Origin: Vitis vinifera
Lineage: Eukaryota > Streptophyta > Magnoliopsida > Vitales > Vitaceae
Direction of reading: 5' to 3'
DNA: 64,000 nt
NCBI RefSeq assembly: GCF_030704535.1
Contig: NC_081808.1
Location: 22,075,501-22,139,500, forward strand
The position numbers and the translations under genes are program-made. The notes below the pieces were generated by a model that was given only the letters and a program-made list of their open reading frames with translations, was not told the DNA's origin and made no database searches. Of this stretch, positions 10,701 to 22,323 are shown one piece after another; position 1 is the first letter of the stretch; each line of letters opens with the position of its first letter.

Positions 10701-13700
10701 CACAAACCAATCCCAAAACTTCCTCTCACTTCACAAGACTGCCAACTGCTCGCTTCTTCCCCATACTTCCCACAAATAACCTATCTCCACAAAGCCTCTC
10801 TCTCCACTGTAAAATGCCAATTCCATTTGCATAAAAGAGCCTTATTCAACAACGCCGAATTCCTCACACCCAAACCATCCTTTCGTTTATCTGAGCAAAC
10901 AATAAATCGATCTACTAAATGGGGCTTCCTTTCCAGGGTGCCACCACCCCAAAGAAAATTCCTTTGGATCCGCTCCAACCTCAGTCTCACACTCCTTGGC
11001 ATGTAAAACAGGGACATACAATGGATAGGCATACTAGATAGAGTGCTCCGAATCAAGGTCAGCCTGCCCCCTTTGGAAATATATTGCCTTTTCCAAATCG
11101 AAAGCCTTTTCCTCAGCCTCTCCTCTGCCCCATCCCAAACTGCCATATCCTTGAAACGAGCACCCAAAGGAAGACCCAAGTAAGAATACGGGAGTGTGCT
11201 AAACTTGCAACCAAACTCAATAGTCAACTCCTCTACATTCTCCACTTTCCCCATCGAAATGAGCTCACTTTTGTCCAAATTCACCTTTAACCTTGACATG
11301 GCTTTAAACCACATAAGGAGCCAACTCAAGTAGGACATCTGATCTAGAGAAGGCTCATAGAAGACTAAAGTGTCATTTGCGAACAACAAATGAGAGATCT
11401 CCATTCCCGCACCTCCTCTACCATTGAACCTCCACCTCGGCAAAAACCCTCCCTCCATAGCTCTCTTCAACAAGCAATTGAGAGCCTACATGACAATCAC
11501 AAAAAGGTAAGGGGATAAGGGATCCCCCTGTCTCAAGCCTCAAGAACTTTGGAAGAAACCGAAGGGGGTTCTGTTAATAAGGATAGAGAAGTTGATTGTG
11601 CCAATATACCACTAGATCCAGTTGATCCACTTAGCTCCAAAACCCATCCTTTCCAACAACCAAAGAAGAAAACTCCAGTTTACATGGCCGTATGCCTTCT
11701 CAATATCTAGCTTACAAAGGATGCCACCATCCCCACCTTTCTGCATTGAATCAATAGCCTCATTAGAAATCAGCGAAGCATCCAGAATTTGCCTCCTCTC
11801 CACAAAAGCATTTTGGGACTTGGAAACTATCTTTCCCGCCACCTTTTTAAGCCTATTAGCTAGCAGCTTTGCTAATAACTTGTAAAGGTTGCCCACCACG
11901 GTTATAGACCTAAAGTCCTTCAGATCTTCAGCTCTCCCTTTCTTAGGAATTAAAACCAAAAAAAAGGCATTAATGCTCTTCACAAACCTGCCTCAATCAT
12001 GAAAATCCTTAAAAAACCCCATAACTTCCTCCTTCAGAAAACTCCAGCTAAAATGCCATTGAGAAACCATCGGGAGCAGGAGCTTTATCTCCATTGAGGT
12101 CCGAGAGAGCACCAAAAACCTCTTTCTCAAAGAAAGGGACCTCTAACATTGTTGCATCTTCCCTTCCAAGGACCCCAACCTATAGCTCATTGCATTTGGG
12201 CCTCCAGTCCTCTGTTTCAGACAAAAGAAAGTGTTAAACTTGAACCACTCTTATTATGTCTCGCTCTTCTGTTACCCAAGTCCCATTGATCTTAATCTTC
12301 ACTATAGAGTTACCTCTCTTATGAGTAGTAGCCATTTTGTGGAAAAAGCCAGTTTTTCTGTCTCTCTTCCTCAACCATAACTCTCTAAACGTTTACCTCC
12401 AAGAGGTCTCTGCCATCAACACCCATTTCTTGGTACTCCTCCAAAGTCTGCTTCCTAAGACTTTGTTCTTTTACAAACAACACCCTGTCTCCTTCTACAG
12501 AATCCCAAAACACCATCTGCTTCAAGGCTAATTCCTTTCTAGCAGAGGTATTTCCAAACACTTATCTATTCGAAGTCTTCAAGCTAGCCTTAAGCGCTTT
12601 AAGTTTTTTAGACAGAGTGAAATTGAAAGACCCTCTGAACTGGAAACCCATCCACCAACTCCTTAGCAAATCCTTAAAATTGTCTTCCTTCAACCACCTA
12701 TTCTCAAATCTGAATGGGGAAGGTCCCTTCCTCGCACCTTCGCCGTCTAACAAAATTGTGCAGTGGTCAGAAACAGGTTTGGGAAGAAGACACTGAACTG
12801 CCTCGCTGAAATAGCACTCCCAATCCTCGAAAACTAGAAATCTATCCAACCTTGATTGTAATTGATTATTCAAACTGCCCCTCCACATGAAAAAACCCCC
12901 TACAATGGGAGATCCCACAATTCCAAATCCTCAATGACCGTCGAGAATCTTTTCATTACTGAAGACAGTCTTGAATCTTTGTTCCTCTTTCTCAAGAATC
13001 TAAGAACATTAAAATCTCCTCCTATGCACTATAGATCTTGCCACAAACCCATAATAGTCCCCAACTCCTCTTAGAAATCTTCTCTAAGCCTCTCAACAGA
13101 AGGGCCATACACACTTGTAAAAACCTAGTAGAAGTCATCCTCCACATTCTTAAACCAACAGGAAACTGAAAAATCTCCAATTTCCATTCTTATTAGCTTT
13201 AACACCCTACTATCCCAAAAGACTAACACCCCCCCTTGCCATACCCTAAGAATTAAGAGTGCCCCACTCCAAGAACCTACCCACCCCCAAAGACCGAACC
13301 AAACCACATGACAGATTTTGGAATTTGGTTGCCTAGAGGCAAACCAAATCCGCTTTCTGAGCTTTGACTACAGATTTGATGATTTTTTTTTTATCACCAT
13401 CATTTGCCTCTCTCACATTCCAAGAGAGGATTCTTAACTTCATTTACCCACATAAACTAAACCCCCATTCTCTTGGGAGAGAGCTTTTCCACATCCTAAA
13501 CTTTTAAAATGAATGGAATACTCCAACCTTCTAAGTTCCCTTTCAAACCTTGAGGATTCAACCTTTACCCTTTTAGGCCCATACCACTGATCCTTTTGTT
13601 CTTTCCTGAATTTCCATTTCTTGAGCAAAGTTAGAATTTCCTCCTCAAAACCCGTAGTCAACATGCCTAGAAAGTCACTAAACTGGGCAAGACAACACGA

Positions 13701-16700
13701 TTTCCACTCCTCAGCTGACTCCACTCCACACTCAAGTGGCCCATTGAATTGTCTCTTTCCTCAAGGCTCACCTCTCTTACTACAACTAGAGCCCTTTCCT
13801 CCCCAAAAGAGGTCGCCATAGAGCTCCTGTCAGCCAAAACCACATTTAGAGGACAAATTCTCACAACTGCTTCAACAATCTCCGCCCCCTAGCCACAAAC
13901 AAAACTGCAGTCCCCTTTCGCAACCCTTTTCCGACAAGAAGGAGAAGAAGAAGAGAAACCCCGTAGTCCCCAAAGCACCAAAGAATAAGAGGAGCGAGAG
14001 GTGTACCTTGTCGCTTCACCCTGGAAAGCCTCATCCACTGCAATGAACCCTCCGCAACAGTCCCCAACTTTCTTAAAGACTTCAAGGCTCCACAAATGCA
14101 AAGGAAGACCCAAGACTCTCACCCACGCCTCCTTGCAAGACCCCTTCTTCACCTCACACCCAGTCTCATGTTGCCACCTTTCCAAACTAAGGAGTCTCTC
14201 GTTGAACCTCCTAGAACCTCTGACCAACACCCTTTCTGCCTCCATTCGATCCTCGAACTCGAACAAAAGTAAAGAACCCCCAAAAACAGACGCCTGCAGC
14301 CCATGTCTCCAGTACCATGTTCCCCTCGCCCAAATATTTAATGCCTGAAGCTCTGAGACCGAAAAGGGTCCCTCACCAAACTTCCCAACCACCTCCTAAG
14401 CTTCTCCTCCCTCCCTGTCTTGCACATCTCCCTCCCCAATTTGGAGCCAAGCTGTCTCCTCCACCAAACCCTCATTATTTCTTACTGCATTCACATAGGA
14501 CATACTCCCACTTCCAGCCTTCCAACTGCCCCCATTCTCAACAGAAGATTCCACTTTCTTTTCCTCAAAAATGGGAGCAACCCCAAGTGACCGCAGTTTC
14601 TCGGCCAAAATGAGCCAACCCCCATGGTTACCCCTCCCTTCTGGGAAAACCAGAGAGAAACTCTTTGATTCTGCCATGACCGCCGTGACCGCCTTGCAGA
14701 ATATGAACCTCCCAGCCCCATTCTCCCGACATTCCAGCTTGACTTTCCTTCCTCCCTCCTCCCACCCTTTGTTCCACCTTGACAGCCAAACATCTCTACA
14801 ACAAGCTTCCACCCCTGCCAGAATGCAACCCAGACTGAACTCCCCAAACCTGACCCAACTGGAAAAACCTCTTCCACGCTCCACAATGACCCCTCTCAGT
14901 CTCTTTCCAAGCTCCTCAACAGGAATGTCAAAGGACTTGGACTCCACTGCAAACCAACACCGCCCCATTCACAGCCTTTTTTTCATGAAGTTATTGATTT
15001 ACTAATCTTTGTATTTTACTTCTTTTAAGATAGTTTCTTTGAGTTTGTGGGATTGTGTAGTTTTCTCTAAACTGAACCAGTTGCTGAAATTGTTTTTGTG
15101 ATGGTTGGCCAGGTTGTTGGTACCATCTTTACGCACCATCAAAAATGTGTGCTTGTAGATTCCCAGGCACATGGAAATAATCGGAAGATAACTGCTTTTT
15201 TGGGAGGTATTGACCTGTGCGATGGTCGTTATGATACACCTGAGCATCGGCTATTTAAGGATCTTGACACTGTATTTAATGAGGATTTTCATAATCCTAC
15301 ATTTCCTGTGAGTTCTTGACACTGTATTCCTGCATTTTATTTCCAGCATCCTTTTGCAACTTGTGTCTGATTTTGAATATGATTAAAAATAAATTGTCTA
15401 TCAAGAATTTTCCATATTCTGCTGTTGATTATGTAACTTAGGGGATAGTGTATATATTCTCATGATGATTTTGTTTTGTTTTCAAAATAGTTTATTACTA
15501 CAATCACATTTTAAACTACTTGATTAAGCCTCTGAATTCTTGAATAACATTTTTTCTCTCAAGATTTTCCATATTGTATTGTTGGTCATAGTGAATAACT
15601 TTGATTGAACTACTTGATTAAACCTCTGAGTTCTTACACACATATGTCTCTGCACCCACACCCACCATTTTGTGACTGAATAACTTAAACCGGAGTCTAA
15701 TTGAATTACATTTACATGCACATGCTATTTTGTGACTGAATAGCTTAAGTCAGCCTGAGTATAATTGAATTATGTTTATAAGATTAAGGTGAAATTAAAC
15801 ACTTTATTGCTGCAATTGGATTGTTTCAAACAAATTCTATCATGTCATGAAAGATTGATTAACAACATTTGCTTGTCAATCTTGTGCAATAAAATTTAAG
15901 AACTGTATGAGTTGAAATGCTTGAGTTTTGATTATATTTGAATATAGCAATTTAAATCTACTGCTACATCTAAAAGAACACAAAGCCATTCATTTGTTAG
16001 AAGTTATCAACTTAGCACTTACGAATGCAAATATCGTAGGCTTCAAGCTCAATATATGTTCAAGTGAATGACTCATATATTCATGCACAAATGCAATCTT
16101 GACTTGCTATATGCTCGTATCAATTTCTTATTCTCTTATCAATTTCTTGTCTATAGTTAGTACCAGTGGGAATATAATGAACTTTTAAATGCTATTTTGA
16201 GATGACAACAATCCAGTCCTGTTATCTTATCACAGGGTGAAGTTAGCATGAGGCTAGATACATGTGCTTGAAGTGTGGAACAAGTTTTCCTTTATCGTTT
16301 GGCCTATATGCCAAATTCAATACCTTTTTATGTTCTTGTCATACAGGAAATTATTATATTTTTTCCCCTTGTTCTTTCTTGTTTATTAGGCAGGAAGCAA
16401 GGCTCCAAGGCAACCATGGCATGATTTGCATTGCAAAATTGAAGGGCCTGCTGCATATGATGTCCTTATAAACTTTGAGCAGCGTTGGAAAAAGGCTACA
16501 AAGTGGACAGAATTTGGACTACATTTGAAGAAAATATCTCACTGGCATGATGATGCTTTGATAAAAATAGACCGCATCTCATGGATACTTAGTCCTCCAT
16601 CTGGTTCAGATGGTGATGATGTTACATCTGTTCCGAAGGATGATCCTTCATTATGGGTTACCAAGGAAGATGATCCTGAAAACTGGCATGTTCAGGTTAC

Positions 16701-19700
16701 ACAATGCAACTATTTGGTTCAATAAAACATCACTTGTTTGATTCTATTATTTTTATTCAACCTTAATTGGGTTTCTCTATTTCTGTAGGTTTTTCGTTCC
16801 ATTGACTCAGGATCACTGAAAGGATTTCCCAAAACTGTGGATACCGCTGAGAATCAGGTTCACATTCAAAGTTATTTTTCTTCTTGGTGTTTCCACCTTT
16901 TATATTTATGTAGAGAAAGCAGTTAATATTGACTAAAGTTCACAACCCTTACTGAGTTTCACATTGACATTTTAATTTGTCTCAACACTCAATCATGCAT
17001 AATATTTTAGTTCCTGGTTCCTAATGACATTCTTCTACAGCAGAACCTTATTTGTGCAAAAAATCTGGTGATAGATAAAAGCATCCAAACAGCATACATC
17101 CAGGCAATAAGATCTGCTCAGCATTTCATATATATTGAAAATCAGTATTTCCTTGGATCATCATATGCATGGCCATCCTACAAAGATGCAGGTGAGAATC
17201 ACATTTTTAGATTATGATGTAGCATCTGTAATACTTTTTGGGAAATTATTTTCATTGTGGATGCCTCTAATGTTTCAAATTTTCTGCTGCATGAATTGTG
17301 AAAAAGTTTGTGTACAAGCTATGCAAAAAAAAATTTGGATTTAAACATTTTTTTACTTGCAAATGAGCCTTTATATCGTTTGTATTTACTTAAGTAAGAT
17401 TGTCCTTTGTGATTTTGGTGGGACAATCAGATTTCGTCCTTATCATATTTGTGAATACTTGGAATTTACAGCTCTCCTTAGTTGTTTTTAGGTTTTCCTC
17501 AACTAATTTATGGTATTTTCATGAACTTATGTCTGATTCAATGCTTTTTCCTTCATCTTTTTGAATTTAATTGCTTTGGTGGTATGGTCAGGAGCTGATA
17601 ATCTAATCCCGATGGAGTTGGCACTGAAAATCGCAAGTAAAATTAAAGCTAAGGAGAGATTTGCTGTATACATTGTCATACCAATGTGGCCTGAAGGCGA
17701 TCCAAAATCTAATACTGTGCAAGAGATACTCTTCTGGCAGGTATTGTATTTCTAATTCCTAAATCTAATGGGCTTTTATCACTATGCTTCCACAGACATA
17801 TCAGATGACTCAAGTTTATAACACCATATGGTGAGATACTAACCAACAAGTACTGAAAATGTTATATTAAAGTAACCATAGTAACAGCACAAGTAGTGGT
17901 GATTATATTGATGGTTTGACACAATTAATATTTTTACTTTATGAATTTGCTTACAGGCCCAGACAATGCAAATGATGTATGAGGTTATTGCAAAGGAACT
18001 AAAATCCATGCAGCTGGAGGACTCGCATCCTCTAGACTACTTAAATTTTTACTGCCTGGGTAACCGGGAAGGAGTGACCAAAGAAATGTCAGAGAAAGCT
18101 AGTCCAACACCTGCAAATGCTGATGCGGTAATATTTAATAAGAAATTTATTTTCTGCTGGTTTAGTTTACAATGCCTTTTAAGTTTTATTGCATGGGTTC
18201 AGGTATGAGTGTCGGATGTGGGTATGTATCCAGGAGTGATTCTTCACAACTCAAATTTTAGGACACGGGGTGAAAAAGGATCAAAAAGAGGGGCATGGGT
18301 ACTAGCATACGGTGTAATAGAAGAAAATTAATTAAGTGAAGATATCCTTTTTAAAAGTTTTCATCTTTTCCCTCTAATCCCTTTTTTTTTTCCTCTTATA
18401 CTGCAATTTTTCCTTTTTTACAAAAGTTCACTTTTCAGCTAACTCTTCATTTCCTCAAATATAATTATTACTAAGAAAGTTGAAAGAATAAAAGGATATC
18501 AATAAAAAAATCTAATCATTGCACCAAAAGAAAAATAAGAGTGTCCAACAAGGTTCTTGTACCCAAGGAGGAAAATGTCGGGATATATCGGCGATATATC
18601 GTCGATATATTGTGTATCGGGAGACGATGACACGATATTTTGTGGAGAAAAATCGGAGAGGAGAAAAATCGTTGATATATTGGCATCAGGCGATAAATCG
18701 CCGATTTAATGGAAAAAAATGGCCTAAAGGGAAGAAAATCACCGATATTTCGATCAGTCAACGTGGGTCAATGCGCTACAGTGCACCGCTACAGTAGCTA
18801 CAGTGCACCGCTATAGTGCACTCTCAAAAATGCCTATTTGTTGTGCCGCTGAGGGGATTTGAACCCCAACCAAAGGTTTGGGGTTCAACTCATCAGACCA
18901 CCAAGGGAAGCTTGCCCTTTGTTAAATGTATTGCACTAAAAATATATATTCAAAGTCATCATGTAAAGAAAATTTTAAAAGAAAATTTTAGAGAGCAAAT
19001 TAATTATAATTATTTTATAATTAAATACAAAAATTTCTTTTAATTGATTAACAAAAATATAAAAATTATCATAATAATTTTCTTCATAGTGTTTTTAATA
19101 TCATTAATAAATTAATTAAATATTAAAAAATTGTACATATATCATAATTTATTTTATATCATTTGATACAATTGAATTAAATGGATCATAATTTTAATAT
19201 TAAAATATATTTTTAAGTTAGACATATTATAATCAAATATCATAATATTATTATGAAATAATATTTGATGTAATTTAATAATAAATGTACACTTATAAAA
19301 TTCATATTTTTATCGATGCATACAATATTATTATCAAATATGATAAATCATATTATACATATATCAAATTCTTTAATAAAATAACTTTAAAATATCTATT
19401 ATACTTCTAATTGCATTTTTATGAAGTTTTTCTTGTATTTTTATAAATTTTGATCAATTTTAGGCTTATTGATATTTTTTTCCGATATATATCCGATATA
19501 TCTGATATATCCGTAAAATCGAAGTACCGATATATCCGTGATTATCGATATTTTCATCCTTGCTTGTACCCACCCATGTCATGTTGTGTTGATGTAGTAT
19601 GTTCGGTGAAATTAAAGGATCTAGGTATCATAGCCTTTAAGTATAAACAAATCTAAAGGGTTTTGGTGCTTAATTACTAAAACTTGGTGTACCATGGTCA

Positions 19701-22323
19701 ATGGCATTGGTTGATCTCCTCTCCAGTCAAAGTTTGTCTTTGAGACATGGTAAACTCCATAATGTTGCTGTTTTTAAATTGAATACAAATCCATCTAAGA
19801 TAATCTGATGGTTTCAAATTGAATTCTCTAATTTTTGCATTAGTCCAGCTTTAGATTAAAATACATTTAATATGTGCAGGTGCTATCTAGTTCATATCAT
19901 ATGAGTGGAGCCCCTTTGGAATTTCAATTTCTGTTTAAAACCCAAACTGAGTTCCAATTTTTTTCCTTGTTTTTTGTCAGTTCTCATGATCTTTGGCAGA
20001 AAATTGAAAATTTGAAAAAATTCACTAAACAGAAATATGCCCATTTGAGAAAAAATAGGGGCTTCCTAACTTTTCCAAAACATAGATAAATCAGGTAGGA
20101 AAATGTGGGGCCCACATCTGGAAGTTCCATTTAAGTGTCCCTAGAAGTTGAAGCTCTCTTGAACAGGCTATAATACACTGCCTTAAACAAAGGACCTGGT
20201 AAACATTAAAATTTTCCTTCTATTCTCTGTATGTACTTCATCGTGTTCTGCCTCTCTATGAACAAACCTCACAATAAGCACACTAATGCCCATGGACTGT
20301 TCAAGTGGTTTGAACCCCTTAAAGCTTCTCAAGGAAGAAAATTCATTGATCACCACTTCACAGATGAGGAGGCGGCTAGATACTACTAGGCCACCAGGCA
20401 ACTGATAGCTGTTTTCTATGGCCTTTAAAGCACCTCTCTTGGTCTTCATGTAAATAATCTTGAGTCTTGATTTGCTTAGTTGTAGCAATGTATTCCACTA
20501 TATAGCATAGAAAGGCATCTCCTATGAGGGGTGTTTCCCCACTTGCGTCTCTTGTCCATACTTGAGGATCAACCCTTTCCTTGACACTATTTGAGGATGC
20601 TTCATGGCATAGCACCTAGATGCTCTGTTGCTTGCACAAGTTGAGAGCAGGACTAGAGAAGCTGATTATGGACCTGGTGCATCTCAATGATGGATATGAC
20701 CCTATCCATGGAGTATGTGGGATGATTAAAGGCCCAATCTACATTGCAAGGGACTACAATTTACACACTCTCAAATGGTCAAGCATCAAGCTCATTTTCA
20801 GAACTCTCTAAGATTCCTGAGTTGCCTTCTCTCAAGATATTTCCTTTGATCTACTGCTATGTTCTCCAGCCCTCTCCTACCTCTCGGCCCTCCACATTGT
20901 TCTCTCAAGCTTGGACATCTGACGGTTCACATGGCTAACCTCCTCCAACAAAGAACTGTTGCAGTAATACACATCACAAATTTTACCCATTAAATTTGTA
21001 TTTTCATTTTGTAATGGCCTATAAAAATTGTTGTTCATAATATTTCTAATGTTTATCTGCTTGTTTCATCATATGTTCCAAGTTATTGAATTTAATACAC
21101 TTCGTTGATTGTGATTTTCCTACATTCATTAGCACATGGTGTTTGAAAAATCTTACATCTGGATGTTGTTCTTACCATTTCCAGCATCTATCTATCTACC
21201 TGTTGCACCATGTTCATCCTGTAATTCTTACCCTGGTATTGGTTGTTGAGATTATAGTACATGCATTAGCACCTCATATTTCAACATCCTATATTTGGAC
21301 AAGCAGGAGATTTATCTATGCACACAATATTCATTTATAACCTGCATGAAGCTCATCGAAGTTTGGTTGTAATTAAATTTTTTTATCAGGTCTTAGCTTC
21401 AGCAAAATTTCGGAGATTTATGATTTATGTACATGCCAAGGGAATGATTGTGGACGATGAATATTTGATAATGGGCTCTGCCAATATTAACCAAAGATCT
21501 ATGGCTGGTACAAAAGACACTGAGATAGCTATGGGTGCGTATCAGCGCCATCACACTTGGGCTGAGAAGAAGAAACATCCACATGGCCAGGTCTGTAAAC
21601 TTGATCTCTTTTAATGCATCTTTTTTTAGCTATAGATGATTTGGAGGCTTCTTTTTTGGAGGCAAGCAAGAATAACTGAACAGTTTAAAATAACACTTGG
21701 TTCTTGGCACACTGCAGCCTTTAGATATGCACTTATGTGCATGATTGATGCTGCTAAATGTCTGGTTTTCATATGATTTGCTTTTTCATCCAAAAATTAA
21801 ATAAAATGCTTTAAAACAAAGAATGCAAAATCCTGATGTTTTTCTAGTTGAAGTTTGTGGGCCATGAGTATCTTGACGACATTGAAGTACATTTTTCTTC
21901 AGTTTCCCCTTCTTCAGAAAAACACCACTTTCCAGTAGTAAACCTGAACATATTACTTCTTTTTCATTCTAGTGGTAGATTTTCTTTGTTCTTGGAGTTT
22001 CTGTCATTGCCAATATGTATGTGCAGGTCTATGGATACAGAATGTCACTGTGGGCCGAGCATCTGGGGATGGTAAATAAACTGTTCAAGGAGCCAGAGAA
22101 TTTGGAATGTGTGAGGACTGTGAATGAGATGGCTGAAGAAAACTGGAAGAGATTCACAGCTGAGGAGTTTACTCCATTGCAGGGCCACCTTCTCAAGTAT
22201 CCTATGCAGGTAGACGCCGATGGGAAGGTGAGCTCCAAGCCTGGACATGAGAATTTCCCAGATGTTGGCGGATATGCACTTGGTTGTCATTCCACCACAC
22301 TACCTGATTCTCTAACTACATAA
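7716..22323 (+). CDS. PLDDELTA: Phospholipase D delta, complete ten-exon gene, 873 aa
   Basis: Hydrolyses membrane phospholipids to phosphatidic acid in stress signalling. Exons: 7716-8681, 8983-9099, 15113-15307, 16390-16695, 16789-16857, 17041-17191, 17592-17740, 17957-18127, 21390-21590 and 22027-22323. All junctions are GT-AG and in phase; the sum is 873 codons, close to the ~868 aa of Arabidopsis PLD delta. Exon 1 holds the C2 domain (about residues 1-165, with NPYWNE). The first catalytic HKD motif is H370-K372-D377 in exon 3 and the second is H723-K725-D730 in exon 9 (HAKGMIVDD). IYIENQYF lies near 580-588. The protein ends in LPDSLTT, close to the Arabidopsis end. All catalytic residues are present. 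The gene is long because intron 2 (~6 kb) carries a LINE and intron 8 (~3.3 kb) a Mutator-like element. Exon 6 may start at 17041 or 17044. Confidence 0.95.
9443..9466. repeat. (TTTC)n microsatellite
   Basis: About five to six TTTC units in PLD delta intron 2, upstream of the LINE. Confidence 0.7.
9639..9656. repeat. Target-site duplication of the LINE, left copy
   Basis: TTTTTTCATGCAGTTATT, matched at 17 of 18 positions by 14978-14995. Confidence 0.85.
10187..13442 (-). pseudogene. LINE ORF2: endonuclease, reverse transcriptase and zf-RVT region, broken
   Basis: Minus-strand pieces in several frames. The endonuclease start is visible as [12 protein letters not shown] at about 13442-13400, and an endonuclease C-terminal part ([24 protein letters not shown]) at 12918-12562. 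The RT fingers/palm block at 11983-11612 has [27 protein letters not shown] and [13 protein letters not shown]. The block 11473-10781 holds the catalytic box as FANDT instead of FADDT, so the active site is mutated, and continues with SYLGLPLGA. Blocks 10729-10490 and 10462-10187 match the thumb/zf-RVT region. At least five frame breaks separate these parts. Confidence 0.85.
13667..14968 (-). pseudogene. LINE ORF1-like protein (DUF4283-type), broken
   Basis: The minus-strand frame from 14968 begins [20 protein letters not shown] and runs with one in-frame stop at 14396-14398 into a second block (14392-13889). That block carries [17 protein letters not shown] and [21 protein letters not shown], the signature of the DUF4283 domain found in plant LINE ORF1 and related nucleic-acid-binding proteins. 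Further pieces continue in shifted frames to about 13667. It probably bound the LINE RNA; it cannot now be translated whole. Confidence 0.75.
14978..14995. repeat. Target-site duplication of the LINE, right copy
   Basis: TTTTTTCATGAAGTTATT, the partner of 9639-9656; it marks the LINE 5' end. Confidence 0.85.
17038..17043 (+). promoter_or_regulatory. NAGNAG tandem splice acceptor, PLD delta exon 6
   Basis: CAGCAG precedes AACCTT. Use of the first AG gives Gln-Gln-Asn across the junction; use of the second removes one Gln. Both keep frame. Confidence 0.6.
18566..19562. mobile_element. Non-autonomous Mutator-like DNA element (about 1 kb) in PLD delta intron 8
   Basis: The 997-bp segment is flanked by a perfect 10-bp duplication, CTTGTACCCA (18556-18565 and 19563-19572), the size typical of Mutator-like elements. 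Its ends are imperfect inverted repeats: the left begins AGGAGGAAAATGTCGGGATA and the right, reverse-complemented, CAAGGATGAAAATATCGATA. Subterminal regions are dense in CGATATATC motifs in both orientations. The centre is AT-rich and has no transposase frame. A clearly related sequence lies at about 39136-39500 in reverse order. Confidence 0.7.
18841..18918 (-). other. tRNA-like remnant inside the Mutator-like element
   Basis: On the minus strand the block contains GGGGTTCAAATCCCC, a T-arm/B-box-like hairpin with the loop TTCAAAT, and upstream of it CCTTGGTGGTCTGATGAG, which partly resembles an A box. Spacing is short and no full cloverleaf forms, so it is not a functional tRNA gene. It may be a captured tRNA or SINE head. 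Confidence 0.35.
20183..20811. other. Unclassified coding-like block in PLD delta intron 8
   Basis: More GC-rich than the surrounding intron. The minus strand carries a 101-codon frame (20183-20488) and a 79-codon frame (20376-20615), and the plus strand a 63-codon frame (20620-20811). Segments such as [21 protein letters not shown] look protein-like, but I do not recognise a family. It could be a retrocopy or a fragment of another mobile element. Confidence 0.3.

Larger units (their letters stand above)
9657..14977 (-). mobile_element. L1-type LINE retrotransposon, near full length, antisense in PLD delta intron 2
   Basis: A 5.3-kb non-LTR element lying opposite to the host gene. It is flanked by an 18-bp target-site duplication with one mismatch (9639-9656 and 14978-14995, core TTTTTTCATG then AGTTATT). 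Its 3' end, at the low-coordinate side, is an A-rich tail (minus strand near 9657-9676). In order on the minus strand I see an ORF1-like protein, an endonuclease, reverse transcriptase and a C-terminal zf-RVT-like region. Frames are broken by several stops and shifts, so the element is immobile. The single mismatch in the target duplication suggests moderate age. It lengthens intron 2 without touching splice sites. Confidence 0.9.

Noticed and set aside
18841-18918. Functional tRNA gene
   Set aside because: Only the T-arm is convincing; the acceptor and anticodon stems do not form, so it is listed as a remnant only.
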